Assembly: GCA_902489515.1 (NCBI GenBank)
Contig: CABUAL010000007.1
Coordinates: 1-16,966 of the forward strand
Direction of reading: 5' to 3'
Source of the DNA: an uncultured Collinsella sp.
GTDB taxonomy: Bacteria; Actinomycetota; Coriobacteriia; Coriobacteriales; Coriobacteriaceae
Length of the DNA: 16,966 nt
Shown here: positions 5,801 to 13,414 of the stretch, one piece after another
How the letters are laid out: each line of letters starts with the position of its first letter
Position numbering within the stretch: position 1 is the stretch's first letter
The notes under the pieces: generated by a model
What the model saw: only the letters and a program-made list of their open reading frames with translations
Told to the model about the DNA's origin: nothing
Databases searched by the model: none
Position numbers and translations under genes: made by a program

Positions 5801-6778
5801 ATGGCGTTGAGCAAGGCATCATGCACCGGTCGCGGATTGATTCCGGCAATTGGTGGACATGTGCACCGCATGTTCGATGAGGGTGAAGACGACCTGTTTT
5901 CGCTGAGCCTTGACGACGTGATGGATGATCGCCCGTGGACCGCCGACGAACTCATGGGCGGCGGGGCTCGCCCGTCAAGCCCCAATCCCGCACTTGCGCC
6001 TAAGTCCACACCTGCGCCGACTCCTGCGCAGTCGCCTGTTTCGACGCCCGCGCCTACGCCCGCACCCACTTCGGCGCCCACACCCGCTCCCCGCCCCGCA
6101 AGCGACCCGTCCGAGACGGCGGCATTTCTCGCTGCAGCGACGCAGGGCAAATCGGCCGACAGCACTGTTATGTACAGCGCCCAGCAGTTGCCTGTTCCTG
6201 CGGCACGCAAGCCTCCGGTCACAAGGCTCGATGAGCCCGTTGCCCATCAGGTTGTCCACGATTCCTGGGCTGCAGCCGATCTGGATGAGACCTCTACCGG
6301 CATGCCGGCGCTCGATGTTCCAGTTAACCCGCTTTTTGCCGCCAACACGAGCGCCGCGGACTATGAGGGCGGTGCGGCATATTCCGATGACTATGCTGGC
6401 ACCAGTCGCATCGAGACCGAGGATTATGGCACCGCATCGAGCGATTATCTCAATGATTCGTACGCTGCCACGCCTGCACCGGAATATGACCCGGAGGCCG
6501 CGTCCGCACCGGCGTATACCAAAAGCACGGGCGAAGAGCGCTTCGCCGATTATTACGCCGAGGAAAAGGCGCTGCGTTTCTCGGAATTTCCGCAGGCAGT
6601 CAAGGTCGCCTTTATCGCCATTGTCATTGCCCTGCTCGGCGCCATTGCGTTTGAGGGATTCCAGCTGTTCCGCGGCCCCACCGCATCCGAATCGGCAACG
6701 CAGCAACAAGAGAACGACAACGAGCATCTGGACATCAACACCCTCAAGGGTGACCCCAACGACGGAGACGACGAGTAA
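5801..6778 (+). CDS. Hypothetical Pro/Ala-rich single-pass membrane protein
   Basis: A 325-residue protein that I do not recognise. The N-terminal 60 residues are acidic (FDEGEDDLFSLSLDDVMDDR). Residues about 62-100 are a low-complexity Pro/Ala/Thr run made of repeated PAPTPAP-like units. A long Asp/Tyr/Ala-rich, probably disordered region follows to about 255. One hydrophobic helix (about 266-288, VAFIAIVIALLGAIAF) precedes a short acidic tail. There is no N-terminal signal peptide, so it is probably a tail-proximal membrane anchor with the large acidic part in the cytoplasm. The start is the ATG at 5801, with GAAAGGA 9 nt upstream; reading frame open further upstream from 5705 lacks a ribosome site. 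It stands alone between the IS element and a convergent gene. Function unknown. Confidence 0.75.
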   Translation: MALSKASCTGRGLIPAIGGHVHRMFDEGEDDLFSLSLDDVMDDRPWTADELMGGGARPSSPNPALAPKSTPAPTPAQSPVSTPAPTPAPTSAPTPAPRPASDPSETAAFLAAATQGKSADSTVMYSAQQLPVPAARKPPVTRLDEPVAHQVVHDSWAAADLDETSTGMPALDVPVNPLFAANTSAADYEGGAAYSDDYAGTSRIETEDYGTASSDYLNDSYAATPAPEYDPEAASAPAYTKSTGEERFADYYAEEKALRFSEFPQAVKVAFIAIVIALLGAIAFEGFQLFRGPTASESATQQQENDNEHLDINTLKGDPNDGDDE

Positions 6779-6876
6779 CAGATGCCGAAAACTGAGGGCC
6801 GTAAACCAAATCAAGCGACTCGCGGGATTGTGGGGGCGTAGACGGGCGAATGGGCCATCGACGATTTTGAGCTGGC

Positions 6877-6904
6877 AAGGGCCGGGAATTAGATTCCCGG
6901 CCTT
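6877..6904. terminator. Bidirectional hairpin between convergent genes
   Basis: A 12-bp stem (6877-6889 with 6893-6904, one bulged G at 6880/6881, loop TAG) lies 5 nt beyond the stop of the minus-strand nuclease gene and about 98 nt beyond the plus-strand gene. The flanking T content is low in both directions, so its efficiency is uncertain, but position and stability suggest a shared terminator. Confidence 0.65.
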
Positions 6905-6908
6905 CAAC

Positions 6909-9032
6909 CTAGCACTGCTTTATGAGATCGAGCACCGCAGGAATGTCATCGGCGTTCCGAAGCGCAACGTAAGTGGGTAAGCCCGGGCCAAATCCGCCCT
7001 GTGCGCGTTTGTCCTGACACATGTCCTCTGGATCAATTAGGTCGTCCACGCTCTTTGCCAGGCCAACGGCGATCCAACCACCGTTGCTGGTCCTGCCTTC
7101 TAACACGGCATGCAGTTTTCGCTTGCCCGACCTGAAGCCTACATAGTACTTAGCTATGTAGGACTCCCACGAAGGGTTACCACTCAGAACGGACTCGCGC
7201 ACCTCATCGAAAAGCTTCTGGTTGACCCCACCTTCGGCAAAGGTGGGGTGATTCTCCTGCAGAGTCCAGATAGGAGCCTCATCAGACTCCCCGCGAGAAG
7301 GACGGTACTTGTCGACGACGTCTGCCGGAAGGTCGGGATATTTCCATATCTCACACGCCTCTTTCGCCAGCTCGTCCGCGCGCTGTCCAATCTCTTCCTC
7401 ACCCCATTTTTCACGCGAGGCGATCGACTTGTTCAGGTAGAGCGGACTGCACTTAAATCCGACGTCAGGCAGATTGAGCTTGTCCGAGAACGACCGGTTT
7501 GAGTACTCCTGGTTGTAGCCCGTCAGCGTAAGATTTCCCAAGTTGTTGCACAGCCTGTCGTGGACGTCTTCCCAGTTCTCACCAAGCGATTCCTTCCAGC
7601 CGTGCTCATCATCGATCGTCTGGGGCATGATGTGCTCGATCTGGTAATCGTCGGCTGAGATGGACTCCTTCGGGTGGTGCCAGTTCTCCATGCGTTCCAG
7701 GTAATAGCGCTTTTTAGAGAAGCGGTTGTAGCAGTCACGCGTCTTAAACTCCTCGACAAAATGCTCGTCTGTCGGAAAGTATGCGGTCATACCGCTGCTG
7801 TGGATAAGGAGCATCGCCGTAACGTACTCCTCGATATCGTCCTGCTGCTCGAGATTGCGATACATGCCGGCAAAGAAATTATTTAGGCCCGTGGTAAGTC
7901 TGCCGCAAACCGCTCGCCTGAACAGAAACGACTCGATAGTCTCGCAGATACGTAAAAACGCATTGCGGTCTAGTCCATTCCCCTCGTAAACCGAATAAAG
8001 CAACATTAAGAGGGGCCTTATCTGCTTCACATCGAGGCTTACGATTCTGCCGAACACTCGGCGCAGTCCGTCGTCCTTCTCCTTACCAAGGAACAGACTG
8101 GCGTATCTATGTGCATACCCTCGCAGCTCCTTAAGCAGGCCCTCGGTGTCACCATCGTAGTCGTCGGCGAAATAGCGCTTAAACTCGTAGTAGGCCTCGT
8201 TCTCCTTCGGCATCCTATTGGGAACTTTAAGCCACAGCCAGTACCAGATAAATGCATTGAACTCGTCCTCGCCGCCTTTTCCGAACAAGCACTCGAGTGG
8301 ATGCCAATAACCCTCATAAAGATTGGTCTGTTCGTCGTTGGGAAGCGACATTAGAACGTAGTTACGGATGAGGTCAATGGGCGTGAGCGGCTTGCCCTTG
8401 GAGTTCATGGACTCAAATATGAGCTGGGCATTATCAACGCCAGCGGTGAGCTTAGTGTCGATGACCTGCACGCGGTTTAGCCCCGCCCAAAGCCTTGCAG
8501 GGTCGAATGATTTCCCGTGCATCTTTTCACGGAAGAACGCATGGTTTTCGACAATGCGATCCGATTTTTCATCTGGCACGGGAGCCCCAGACACGATGGA
8601 GAACAGCGTCTCTTTATCGTCCTGCGAGAGCACCAGCTTGTAGCGTGCCAGACCGTTGTAGTCGTCATCGTTAAAGAGGTAATTTTTCCTCAGCGCCGAG
8701 ATTTTGAGGTCGCCAAGGAAGCCAGCCTTGTCGGGGTTGCTCTCCAAATAGTCAGCCAAAGCTGCAATCATCAACGAAAACGTCGTCATGCGCTGCTGTC
8801 CGTCAATCAGAAGCACGCGCGAAATGCTCGTGGCAGAGCTCTCGGACTCGGGGATATAAAGCATTGACCCCACGAAGTGCGATACGCCATCACGACCCGC
8901 TCGCATGACGTCATCCCAAAGCACCTCGCACTCTTTTACACTCCACGAGTAAATACGCTGGTACACGGGAATGACGAACTGCATCTTCGCCACGCCCATA
9001 AGGTCGAGTAGATTTGCCTCGGTTGCTTTCAT
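6909..9032 (-). CDS. GmrSD-like DUF262/DUF1524 nuclease
   Basis: A 707-residue cytosolic protein. The N-terminal DUF262 domain shows IPVYQRIYSW (21-30), LLIDGQQRMTTF (74-85) with the DGQQR NTPase/nuclease signature, and FESMNSKGKPLTPIDLIRNY (206-225). The DUF1524 HNH-type nuclease domain shows IEHIMPQ (465-471), with His467 probably catalytic, and NLGNLTLTGYNQEYSN (497-512). The C-terminal ~110 residues resemble the DUF5655-type domain often fused to these proteins. The family includes GmrSD and BrxU, NTP-dependent nucleases that restrict modified phage DNA, so phage defence is the likely role; the target modification is unknown. The start is the ATG at 9032, 10 nt after GAGGAG. It appears to be a single-gene unit, 452 bp from the next upstream gene. 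All key motifs are present. Confidence 0.9.
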   Translation of the reverse strand: MKATEANLLDLMGVAKMQFVIPVYQRIYSWSVKECEVLWDDVMRAGRDGVSHFVGSMLYIPESESSATSISRVLLIDGQQRMTTFSLMIAALADYLESNPDKAGFLGDLKISALRKNYLFNDDDYNGLARYKLVLSQDDKETLFSIVSGAPVPDEKSDRIVENHAFFREKMHGKSFDPARLWAGLNRVQVIDTKLTAGVDNAQLIFESMNSKGKPLTPIDLIRNYVLMSLPNDEQTNLYEGYWHPLECLFGKGGEDEFNAFIWYWLWLKVPNRMPKENEAYYEFKRYFADDYDGDTEGLLKELRGYAHRYASLFLGKEKDDGLRRVFGRIVSLDVKQIRPLLMLLYSVYEGNGLDRNAFLRICETIESFLFRRAVCGRLTTGLNNFFAGMYRNLEQQDDIEEYVTAMLLIHSSGMTAYFPTDEHFVEEFKTRDCYNRFSKKRYYLERMENWHHPKESISADDYQIEHIMPQTIDDEHGWKESLGENWEDVHDRLCNNLGNLTLTGYNQEYSNRSFSDKLNLPDVGFKCSPLYLNKSIASREKWGEEEIGQRADELAKEACEIWKYPDLPADVVDKYRPSRGESDEAPIWTLQENHPTFAEGGVNQKLFDEVRESVLSGNPSWESYIAKYYVGFRSGKRKLHAVLEGRTSNGGWIAVGLAKSVDDLIDPEDMCQDKRAQGGFGPGLPTYVALRNADDIPAVLDLIKQC

Positions 9033-9184
9033 TTGCGGTTGTCTCCTCTTTCTTGTTTACGCCGTTTGCAGTCAGTCCCCCACTGAGCGGAGGGTGCCAA
9101 AGACGAGAGCATCGAAGCACAGAAGCAACCGGGATGCTCATATCGTTAGATTTTACAACGCAAGCAAACGCTTACGCCGTCAGG

Positions 9185-9209
9185 GTGGCGCGCGATCGCT
9201 GCGCGCCAC
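9185..9209. other. Strong 9-bp hairpin in the spacer upstream of the DUF262 gene
   Basis: GTGGCGCGC (9185-9193) pairs perfectly with GCGCGCCAC (9201-9209) around a 7-nt loop. For minus-strand transcripts from the 787-residue protein gene it lies about 280 bp past the stop. There is no T-run, so it may be a Rho-assisted stop or a leader structure of the nuclease gene. Confidence 0.5.
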
Positions 9210-9225
9210 TCCCCAAAATCATACG

Positions 9226-9263
9226 ATGTCAAAAGACTGACACTTGTGTATGCCTTTTGACAT
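9226..9263. promoter_or_regulatory. 38-bp concentric dyad, possible operator
   Basis: Arms ATGTCAAAAG (9226-9235) and CTTTTGACAT (9254-9263) are perfect complements. The inner palindrome ACACTTGTGT (9240-9249) shares the same centre (9244.5). Nested symmetry in the leader region of the DUF262 nuclease gene suggests a binding site for a dimeric regulator; a transcript hairpin is the alternative. The rest of the 9033-9484 spacer holds no convincing gene. Confidence 0.5.
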
Positions 9264-9484
9264 TGCCACGGACTTACGGGTTTCTTGTCTCATATGCCAA
9301 GAGCGGATATCTAGATCGCTGCCCCTCCCGCCCAAAGGAGCTCGACAAGAACTGATCGAAGGGCAAATCAGACATCGAGCAAGTCGCCGACATGCTCATC
9401 GCGCCTCGCAAAAAGATGGGCAAACACGGGACCATCTTAAGCGGTGGCGATGATGACACGGAATTGCAGCCGAATCGCCCCGAC
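9264..9484. other. Spacer without a convincing gene
   Basis: The 452-bp gap 9033-9484 holds two dyads in its left part. Its right part is only weakly protein-like in one plus-strand frame: about 9357-9480 would read KSDIEQVADMLIAPRKKMGK and onward, but an in-frame stop lies just upstream and no ribosome site is visible. It could be a decayed gene end or chance. Confidence 0.35.
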
Positions 9485-11848
9485 CTATTCGCCACCCGAT
9501 GCTGGCAAGCTGTTGAGCGGCTCGCTCTCACCGGCGGCACCAAGGCGCTTCTGCATCTTCTCGATCTGCTTAAGGGTCGAAGTCAAATACCCAAGACCCT
9601 TCTTCAACTGCTTAAGCAACCTGCCATTCCTGCGGTCCCCCTTTCCATTCTCCTTCTCGACATCCTCCTCAACACCAGCGATGCTGCGCTGCACGGCCTC
9701 GGCCGCCTTCTGCACCAAAATGGCTCCCTCATGCGGGCAGCGGTCAGTTGCCACATCAAGAAATGCGAGAAGCCTTGAGCATTCAACGAGCACGAACTGC
9801 GCATAGTCCTCCCCCATCGACGCCGCCAGGGCAACGCCGCTAGAACCCAAAAGGCCAAACGCAGCGCCGCCGCCAGCAATTAAAGCGGTGCCACCGGCCA
9901 TGCCCATGCCGCCGGCGGCCAAGGCGCCGCCGCCAGCAGCAGCAAGACTCGCATTGACGAGCGCAGCCCCGTGAAGGCCGACAAACGAGCCTCCAAAGAT
10001 ACCGACAGCAATATCCGGAGCCAATGCCGCGGCCACTCCTCCTGTGCCCAGGGCCGCCGCCACGGCAATGGCGCCGCCTACCAAGACCTTTGGCAATGTA
10101 CCTGAGAGCTCACGGATATGCGCCCCGCATTGCTTCTCTAGGGAACGCACGGCGTCCAAATCAACCGCGTCTTGTCTCCTGGGAAATTCATCTTTAACCC
10201 AAGCCCCGCTCCCCTTCAAACCTTTGTATTCCTTCTTCTCTTCATCTCCTATCTGGAAATAGGGGCGAAACTCAACCAGCTCCTGAGCGATCAGCAAGGC
10301 GCGCACCTTGCCGCCTCGCTGCCGCGAAATAGCCTCAAGGGCTCCGTACGCATCTTCCTCGCTCAAAAAATAGCCGTCTGCATCAATGCCTAGGCCATCC
10401 GTGACCGAATCCTGCCACGCGCGGGCCCAGCTCCTCTTTTGCCCTTTGCGCACTTCGTTCTTCTCGTTCCCGCAGTCGTAGTTGATGGCGGCAAGCTTCA
10501 GCGAGAAGGCAATCCTCGTCGTCTCTCTATCTAGGCTATAAAAGTGGAATCCATCGAAGATATCCTGGCGGCGCCTGGCGCGCTCAGTCCAAGCCTCGGA
10601 CATTTCCTCCGCCATATAGCCCCAGTCGGCATGGAGTGCAAACGCAAGGCGTCCAACTCCAACGTAGTTTATTCGCAAGAAGAACTTCTGGGCGAACACG
10701 ACCTTGTTCCCCTCGCATTCGATACCCGCCCTGACCGCCGCCGTCGCCAGATTCGCCAGAACGAACGAAGTACTCGAAACCGTGACCATGCGAGTGAGGG
10801 CCCTGCTGTTGTAGGGCATGAAATGCGAAGCCTTGAGCTTGCGCAAGCCGGAGACATCACTCACTTCGCAACGTTCTAGCTCGGCCTTGAGCCTTGAAAG
10901 CATGTAGAGACAACGAACGATAACCTCGTTGGCCACGACTGCTGGCACCTGGCTTAAAGCTTGATCGAAAAGACCGACTTCCGTCCGAAGGTCGAAGCGA
11001 ATGGGCTTGCCGTCCTCGGTTTTGAACGCCGTTCCGTTAAACAGCTTTGAGATCCATTGCTGAATGCGAATATCCTTGCCCTTATAGGCAATCCGCATGT
11101 CTTGAAAAACAGGCAGGGAGGAGAGCTCCTTTAGCAGGGACAGCACAACGCCGGGAATACCCGTCCCCTTACCGGGGTTTGAACTAGACCCCGCCATGTC
11201 GCTCACGAGATGCATTGCCCAGAACAGAGTGCCAAACGCGATCTTCTCTGGAACGTTCCTGCCTATAAGAGGGCGGTCAGGATCGAAGGCGGCGGCAGGC
11301 AGGTCAAAGGCGACAAACCGGCCGGCCGTATCGGTGCCATAGCCTTTGCACGTGAATTGCGAGAGGATCGAACACGCAAGGCCAACCAAGCTCGGGTGGT
11401 GCGAGAAATCCCGCAGATGATGTTGGAGCCCGCCGCCAAACTCGGCAGTCAGCTTGTCCGCGGCAAGAGGAAACCCTTTCTCTAGAAAGCGAATAGCGTC
11501 TTCTAGAGTTGCATCCGCCTTTGTCATACCCGCAGACTTGGCAATCGTAAGAACGAATTTGCCAACCTTCTCGTCGCCCCACTCTTTGGCACCCTCTAGG
11601 TTGAAGTCTTTCTGCCACAGGATATTCAACGCGCCCGTGAGGAGCCCGCTAACGGCTGCAAGTTCATAGTCGAGCTTCGTAGCCTTTTCAGCCCGAGGGT
11701 CAAAATCAAAGAGGACCTCCTCCCCATCGGGAGCGTCCTTAAAACCAACCAGCACGGCGCTACCGTTCAGCGGCACAGATGCAACTTTGGGCAGTTGAGG
11801 CATGGTGTAAACTATCTCGCCGCCACTAAAAACAAGTTCGTCTGCCAT
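9485..11848 (-). CDS. Uncharacterised 787-residue protein: His/Asp-rich domain plus Gly/Ala-rich membrane segment
   Basis: I recall similar hypothetical proteins in Actinomycetota and Firmicutes but know no assigned function. The most conserved-looking part has His143-His144, DFSHHPSLVGL (147-157), a YGTDTAGRF loop, and HLVSDMAGSS (213-222), then GTGIPG (228-233). Clustered His and Asp in this pattern could bind metal, as in HD-type or zinc phospholipase-like hydrolases; this is inference. Residues about 588-678 are a long hydrophobic stretch dense in Gly and Ala, resembling glycine-zipper membrane segments. The last 70 residues are charged and helical, possibly coiled coil. The start is the ATG at 11848, 8 nt after AGGAGG; a GTG at 11890 in frame is less likely. 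It is the last gene of a minus-strand operon with an exonuclease and a small broken gene. Confidence 0.85.
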   Translation of the reverse strand: MADELVFSGGEIVYTMPQLPKVASVPLNGSAVLVGFKDAPDGEEVLFDFDPRAEKATKLDYELAAVSGLLTGALNILWQKDFNLEGAKEWGDEKVGKFVLTIAKSAGMTKADATLEDAIRFLEKGFPLAADKLTAEFGGGLQHHLRDFSHHPSLVGLACSILSQFTCKGYGTDTAGRFVAFDLPAAAFDPDRPLIGRNVPEKIAFGTLFWAMHLVSDMAGSSSNPGKGTGIPGVVLSLLKELSSLPVFQDMRIAYKGKDIRIQQWISKLFNGTAFKTEDGKPIRFDLRTEVGLFDQALSQVPAVVANEVIVRCLYMLSRLKAELERCEVSDVSGLRKLKASHFMPYNSRALTRMVTVSSTSFVLANLATAAVRAGIECEGNKVVFAQKFFLRINYVGVGRLAFALHADWGYMAEEMSEAWTERARRRQDIFDGFHFYSLDRETTRIAFSLKLAAINYDCGNEKNEVRKGQKRSWARAWQDSVTDGLGIDADGYFLSEEDAYGALEAISRQRGGKVRALLIAQELVEFRPYFQIGDEEKKEYKGLKGSGAWVKDEFPRRQDAVDLDAVRSLEKQCGAHIRELSGTLPKVLVGGAIAVAAALGTGGVAAALAPDIAVGIFGGSFVGLHGAALVNASLAAAGGGALAAGGMGMAGGTALIAGGGAAFGLLGSSGVALAASMGEDYAQFVLVECSRLLAFLDVATDRCPHEGAILVQKAAEAVQRSIAGVEEDVEKENGKGDRRNGRLLKQLKKGLGYLTSTLKQIEKMQKRLGAAGESEPLNSLPASGGE

Positions 11849-11913
11849 ACCGGCTTCCTCCTGCAAACGCGTAAAACTAGATTGCTCCACGCCGCCAAAT
11901 CCCTCTCGTAGAA

Positions 11914-12218
11914 CTACTCGATAATCTCGATGATGCAGTTGCTCAGAACCTCGTCGGAACTGTTCACCTCTGGCAGCCTGTACGCCTCATTGTGAACGAT
12001 AACGCGCGCAGCGTCACGGGTCTATGCCTGCCCATCCAGCGAATCATGTTAGCAAGCCGTTCTTCGACAATGGATGCCATCTCGGTGTCCATACTCTTGA
12101 CCTGCCTGGTCTCGGCGGGCGTCAGCGTGTCCTTGAATAGCATCTCAAGCACAGCCCTCTGATGCTGATTCTGGAATCCTTCCCGCAACCATTCCTTCTG
12201 CTTACGCCCAATGGGCAC
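11914..12218 (-). pseudogene. Small conserved-looking protein gene interrupted by a one-base frameshift
   Basis: Translation from the GTG at 12218 gives MPIGRKQKEWLREGFQNQHQ and onward through MDTEMASIVEERLANMIRWM, then turns basic and ends at an early stop (84 codons, 11964). One base earlier in register, the continuation reads RDAARVIVHNEAYRLPEV, then acidic residues, ending CIIEIIE before TAG at 11914-11916. Joining the frames at the CCC run near 12019-12021 gives a coherent protein of about 100 residues. One C missing from a C-run explains it. The ribosome site (GGAAGG) lies inside the 3' end of the exonuclease gene and the start is 4 nt after that gene's stop, so translation is coupled. 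A sequencing error, a recent mutation or phase variation are all possible. Function unknown. Confidence 0.72.
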
Positions 12219-12222
12219 CCGC

Positions 12223-12957
12223 CTACCTTCCCGCCGCCTTCAGCTTCAGCAGCAGGTCGCCCAGCTCGGGGCACTTGCTAGAAAGGCGCGTCTGAGCTCG
12301 CTCGCCCATCCCCCACCGCTGGCGGACTTCCTGGGCGCGCGGGCTCACGCGGTAGTCCCCGTCCATCACCTGCTTGAGCAGCTTGGCGGTCACGCGCGCA
12401 TCGGCAAGGGCGCTGTGGGCGTGACCCGTCGACTCGTCGAACTCGATGCCAAACCACGTCGCCGCGTCACTCAAAGAGACGCACCCGTGGCTGCCCACGT
12501 CCATGATCGAGGTGTAAAACGCCTGCAGGTCGGCCCAATCCGTAGGAAATGCGGAAAGATCGATGTGCTTTGCCTGGCACTCGGTCAAAAGCTGTCGACG
12601 GTCCGCCCCGCTCCAGCAAACTACCTGTGCGGAGTAGCGACCGATCCAATCGCTGAGCCTTTTGATTACCATGTAGAGCGGATCGGCCATCGCAGTGTCC
12701 ACGGCCGATATCCCCGTAAGCTCGCGGACGGAAAACGCAACGCCTTCGGTAAATTCCGTCTGCACAAACTGCGAGAACTCGCCCATAACGTTGCCGTGGT
12801 AATCGAGCTTGACGGCGCCGACCTCGATAATCTCATTACGCAGCCCACGTCGCTGGCGCTGCTTTGGCACCGGCGCAAACTCAAAGTCCAGCACAATCTG
12901 GCGCGCAAAGTTCGTCGTATCGATAGCCGAGATACACGGCGTCTTTTCAGCTGACAC
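12223..12957 (-). CDS. DEDDh-family 3'-5' exonuclease
   Basis: A 244-residue exonuclease of the RNase T / DNA polymerase III epsilon superfamily. Motif ExoI is Asp24-Phe-Glu26 (IVLDFEF), ExoII includes Asp119 (WSGADRRQL), and ExoIII is HSALADA with His181 and Asp186 (HxAxxD). The GCVSLSDAATWFGIEF segment (158-173) before it is typical of the family. Layout resembles KapD/Eri1-like stand-alone exonucleases rather than the long polymerase-associated ones, so RNA or DNA could be the substrate. The start is the GTG at 12957, with AGAAAGG 8 nt upstream. It opens a minus-strand operon: its last codons carry the ribosome site of the next small gene, and the 787-residue protein follows. A hairpin and a terminator separate it from the ATPase genes upstream. 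Confidence 0.9.
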   Translation of the reverse strand: MSAEKTPCISAIDTTNFARQIVLDFEFAPVPKQRQRRGLRNEIIEVGAVKLDYHGNVMGEFSQFVQTEFTEGVAFSVRELTGISAVDTAMADPLYMVIKRLSDWIGRYSAQVVCWSGADRRQLLTECQAKHIDLSAFPTDWADLQAFYTSIMDVGSHGCVSLSDAATWFGIEFDESTGHAHSALADARVTAKLLKQVMDGDYRVSPRAQEVRQRWGMGERAQTRLSSKCPELGDLLLKLKAAGR

Positions 12958-12981
12958 GGTTAGGGCCTTTCTCCGTTGCTT

Positions 12982-13002
12982 GCCGCTTGTTACATAAGCG
13001 GC
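12982..13002. promoter_or_regulatory. 7-bp dyad in the exonuclease leader
   Basis: GCCGCTT (12982-12988) and AAGCGGC (12996-13002) are perfect complements around a 7-bp spacer, 25 bp upstream of the GTG start. A TATGTA that could serve as -10 overlaps it on the minus strand, without a good -35. It may be an operator or a leader hairpin. Confidence 0.4.
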
Positions 13003-13118
13003 TACATTGCCGTAAGGTTAGGCGCTCGTGCGGACATGAAATCGGAGCGCAATGCCACGCGCGCTAGGCACACGCCATGCAGACGGCCCCAAGAGAGTCG
13101 CCCGCTCTATTCAAATGC

Positions 13119-13167
13119 ATGAAAAAGATTTAGGCCCGGTGACTTGAATCAGCGGTCATCCCGGGCC
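13119..13167 (-). terminator. Rho-independent terminator, minus strand
   Basis: GGCCCGG (13133-13139) pairs with CCGGGCC (13161-13167); TGAC/GTCA extends the stem inward. On the minus strand the stem is followed by TAAATCTTTTTC. It sits only 2 bp after the stop of a possible 29-codon ORF and about 250 bp after the DUF4143 ATPase gene. It insulates the exonuclease operon from upstream transcription. I see no other gene in 12958-13414. Confidence 0.7.
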
Positions 13168-13169
13168 CA

Positions 13170-13259
13170 TCAGAGCTCGTAGAGCTCTTGGTTGCTTTGG
13201 TCTCGCTCTTCACGGCGCTTATCGAACTTTCCGAGGCACTCAAGCAGCATTCGAAGCAT
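13170..13259 (-). CDS. Possible small protein of 29 residues
   Basis: ATG at 13259 to TGA at 13170-13172. The product begins MLRMLLECLGKFDKRREERD and ends LYEL, an amphipathic, highly charged peptide. Its stop is immediately followed by the terminator hairpin and overlaps a small perfect dyad (13172-13188), as expected for the end of a transcribed unit. There is no clear ribosome site before the ATG, so it may instead mark the 3' end of a small RNA or a chance frame. Confidence 0.25.
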   Translation of the reverse strand: MLRMLLECLGKFDKRREERDQSNQELYEL

Positions 13260-13414
13260 AACAAGTCGCTGCCATTAAGGCACTGACCTCTTGACCAAGC
13301 AACGGCGCTGCCCAGCTATCACCCTTGGGCTGCCGTCAACTTTATTCTATCCGCGAGCATCTGGTTTACCAAATGGATTTTCGGTAAAGGAAGCACGGCG
13401 CGCCCGCAAAACCA

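Noticed and set aside
5975-6907. 310-codon minus-strand open frame opposite the Pro/Ala-rich protein
   Set aside because: Product is Arg/Gly/Cys-rich low complexity; the plus frame has a ribosome site and a clear transmembrane helix.
9392-9778. 128-codon plus-strand frame upstream of and overlapping the 787-residue protein gene
   Set aside because: Two thirds is antisense to a well-supported gene. The protein-like first third has no ribosome site and an in-frame stop just upstream; at most it is a decayed remnant.
12015-12025. Programmed -1 frameshift in the small gene
   Set aside because: No canonical slippery heptamer or downstream pseudoknot is evident; loss of one C from a C-run is simpler.
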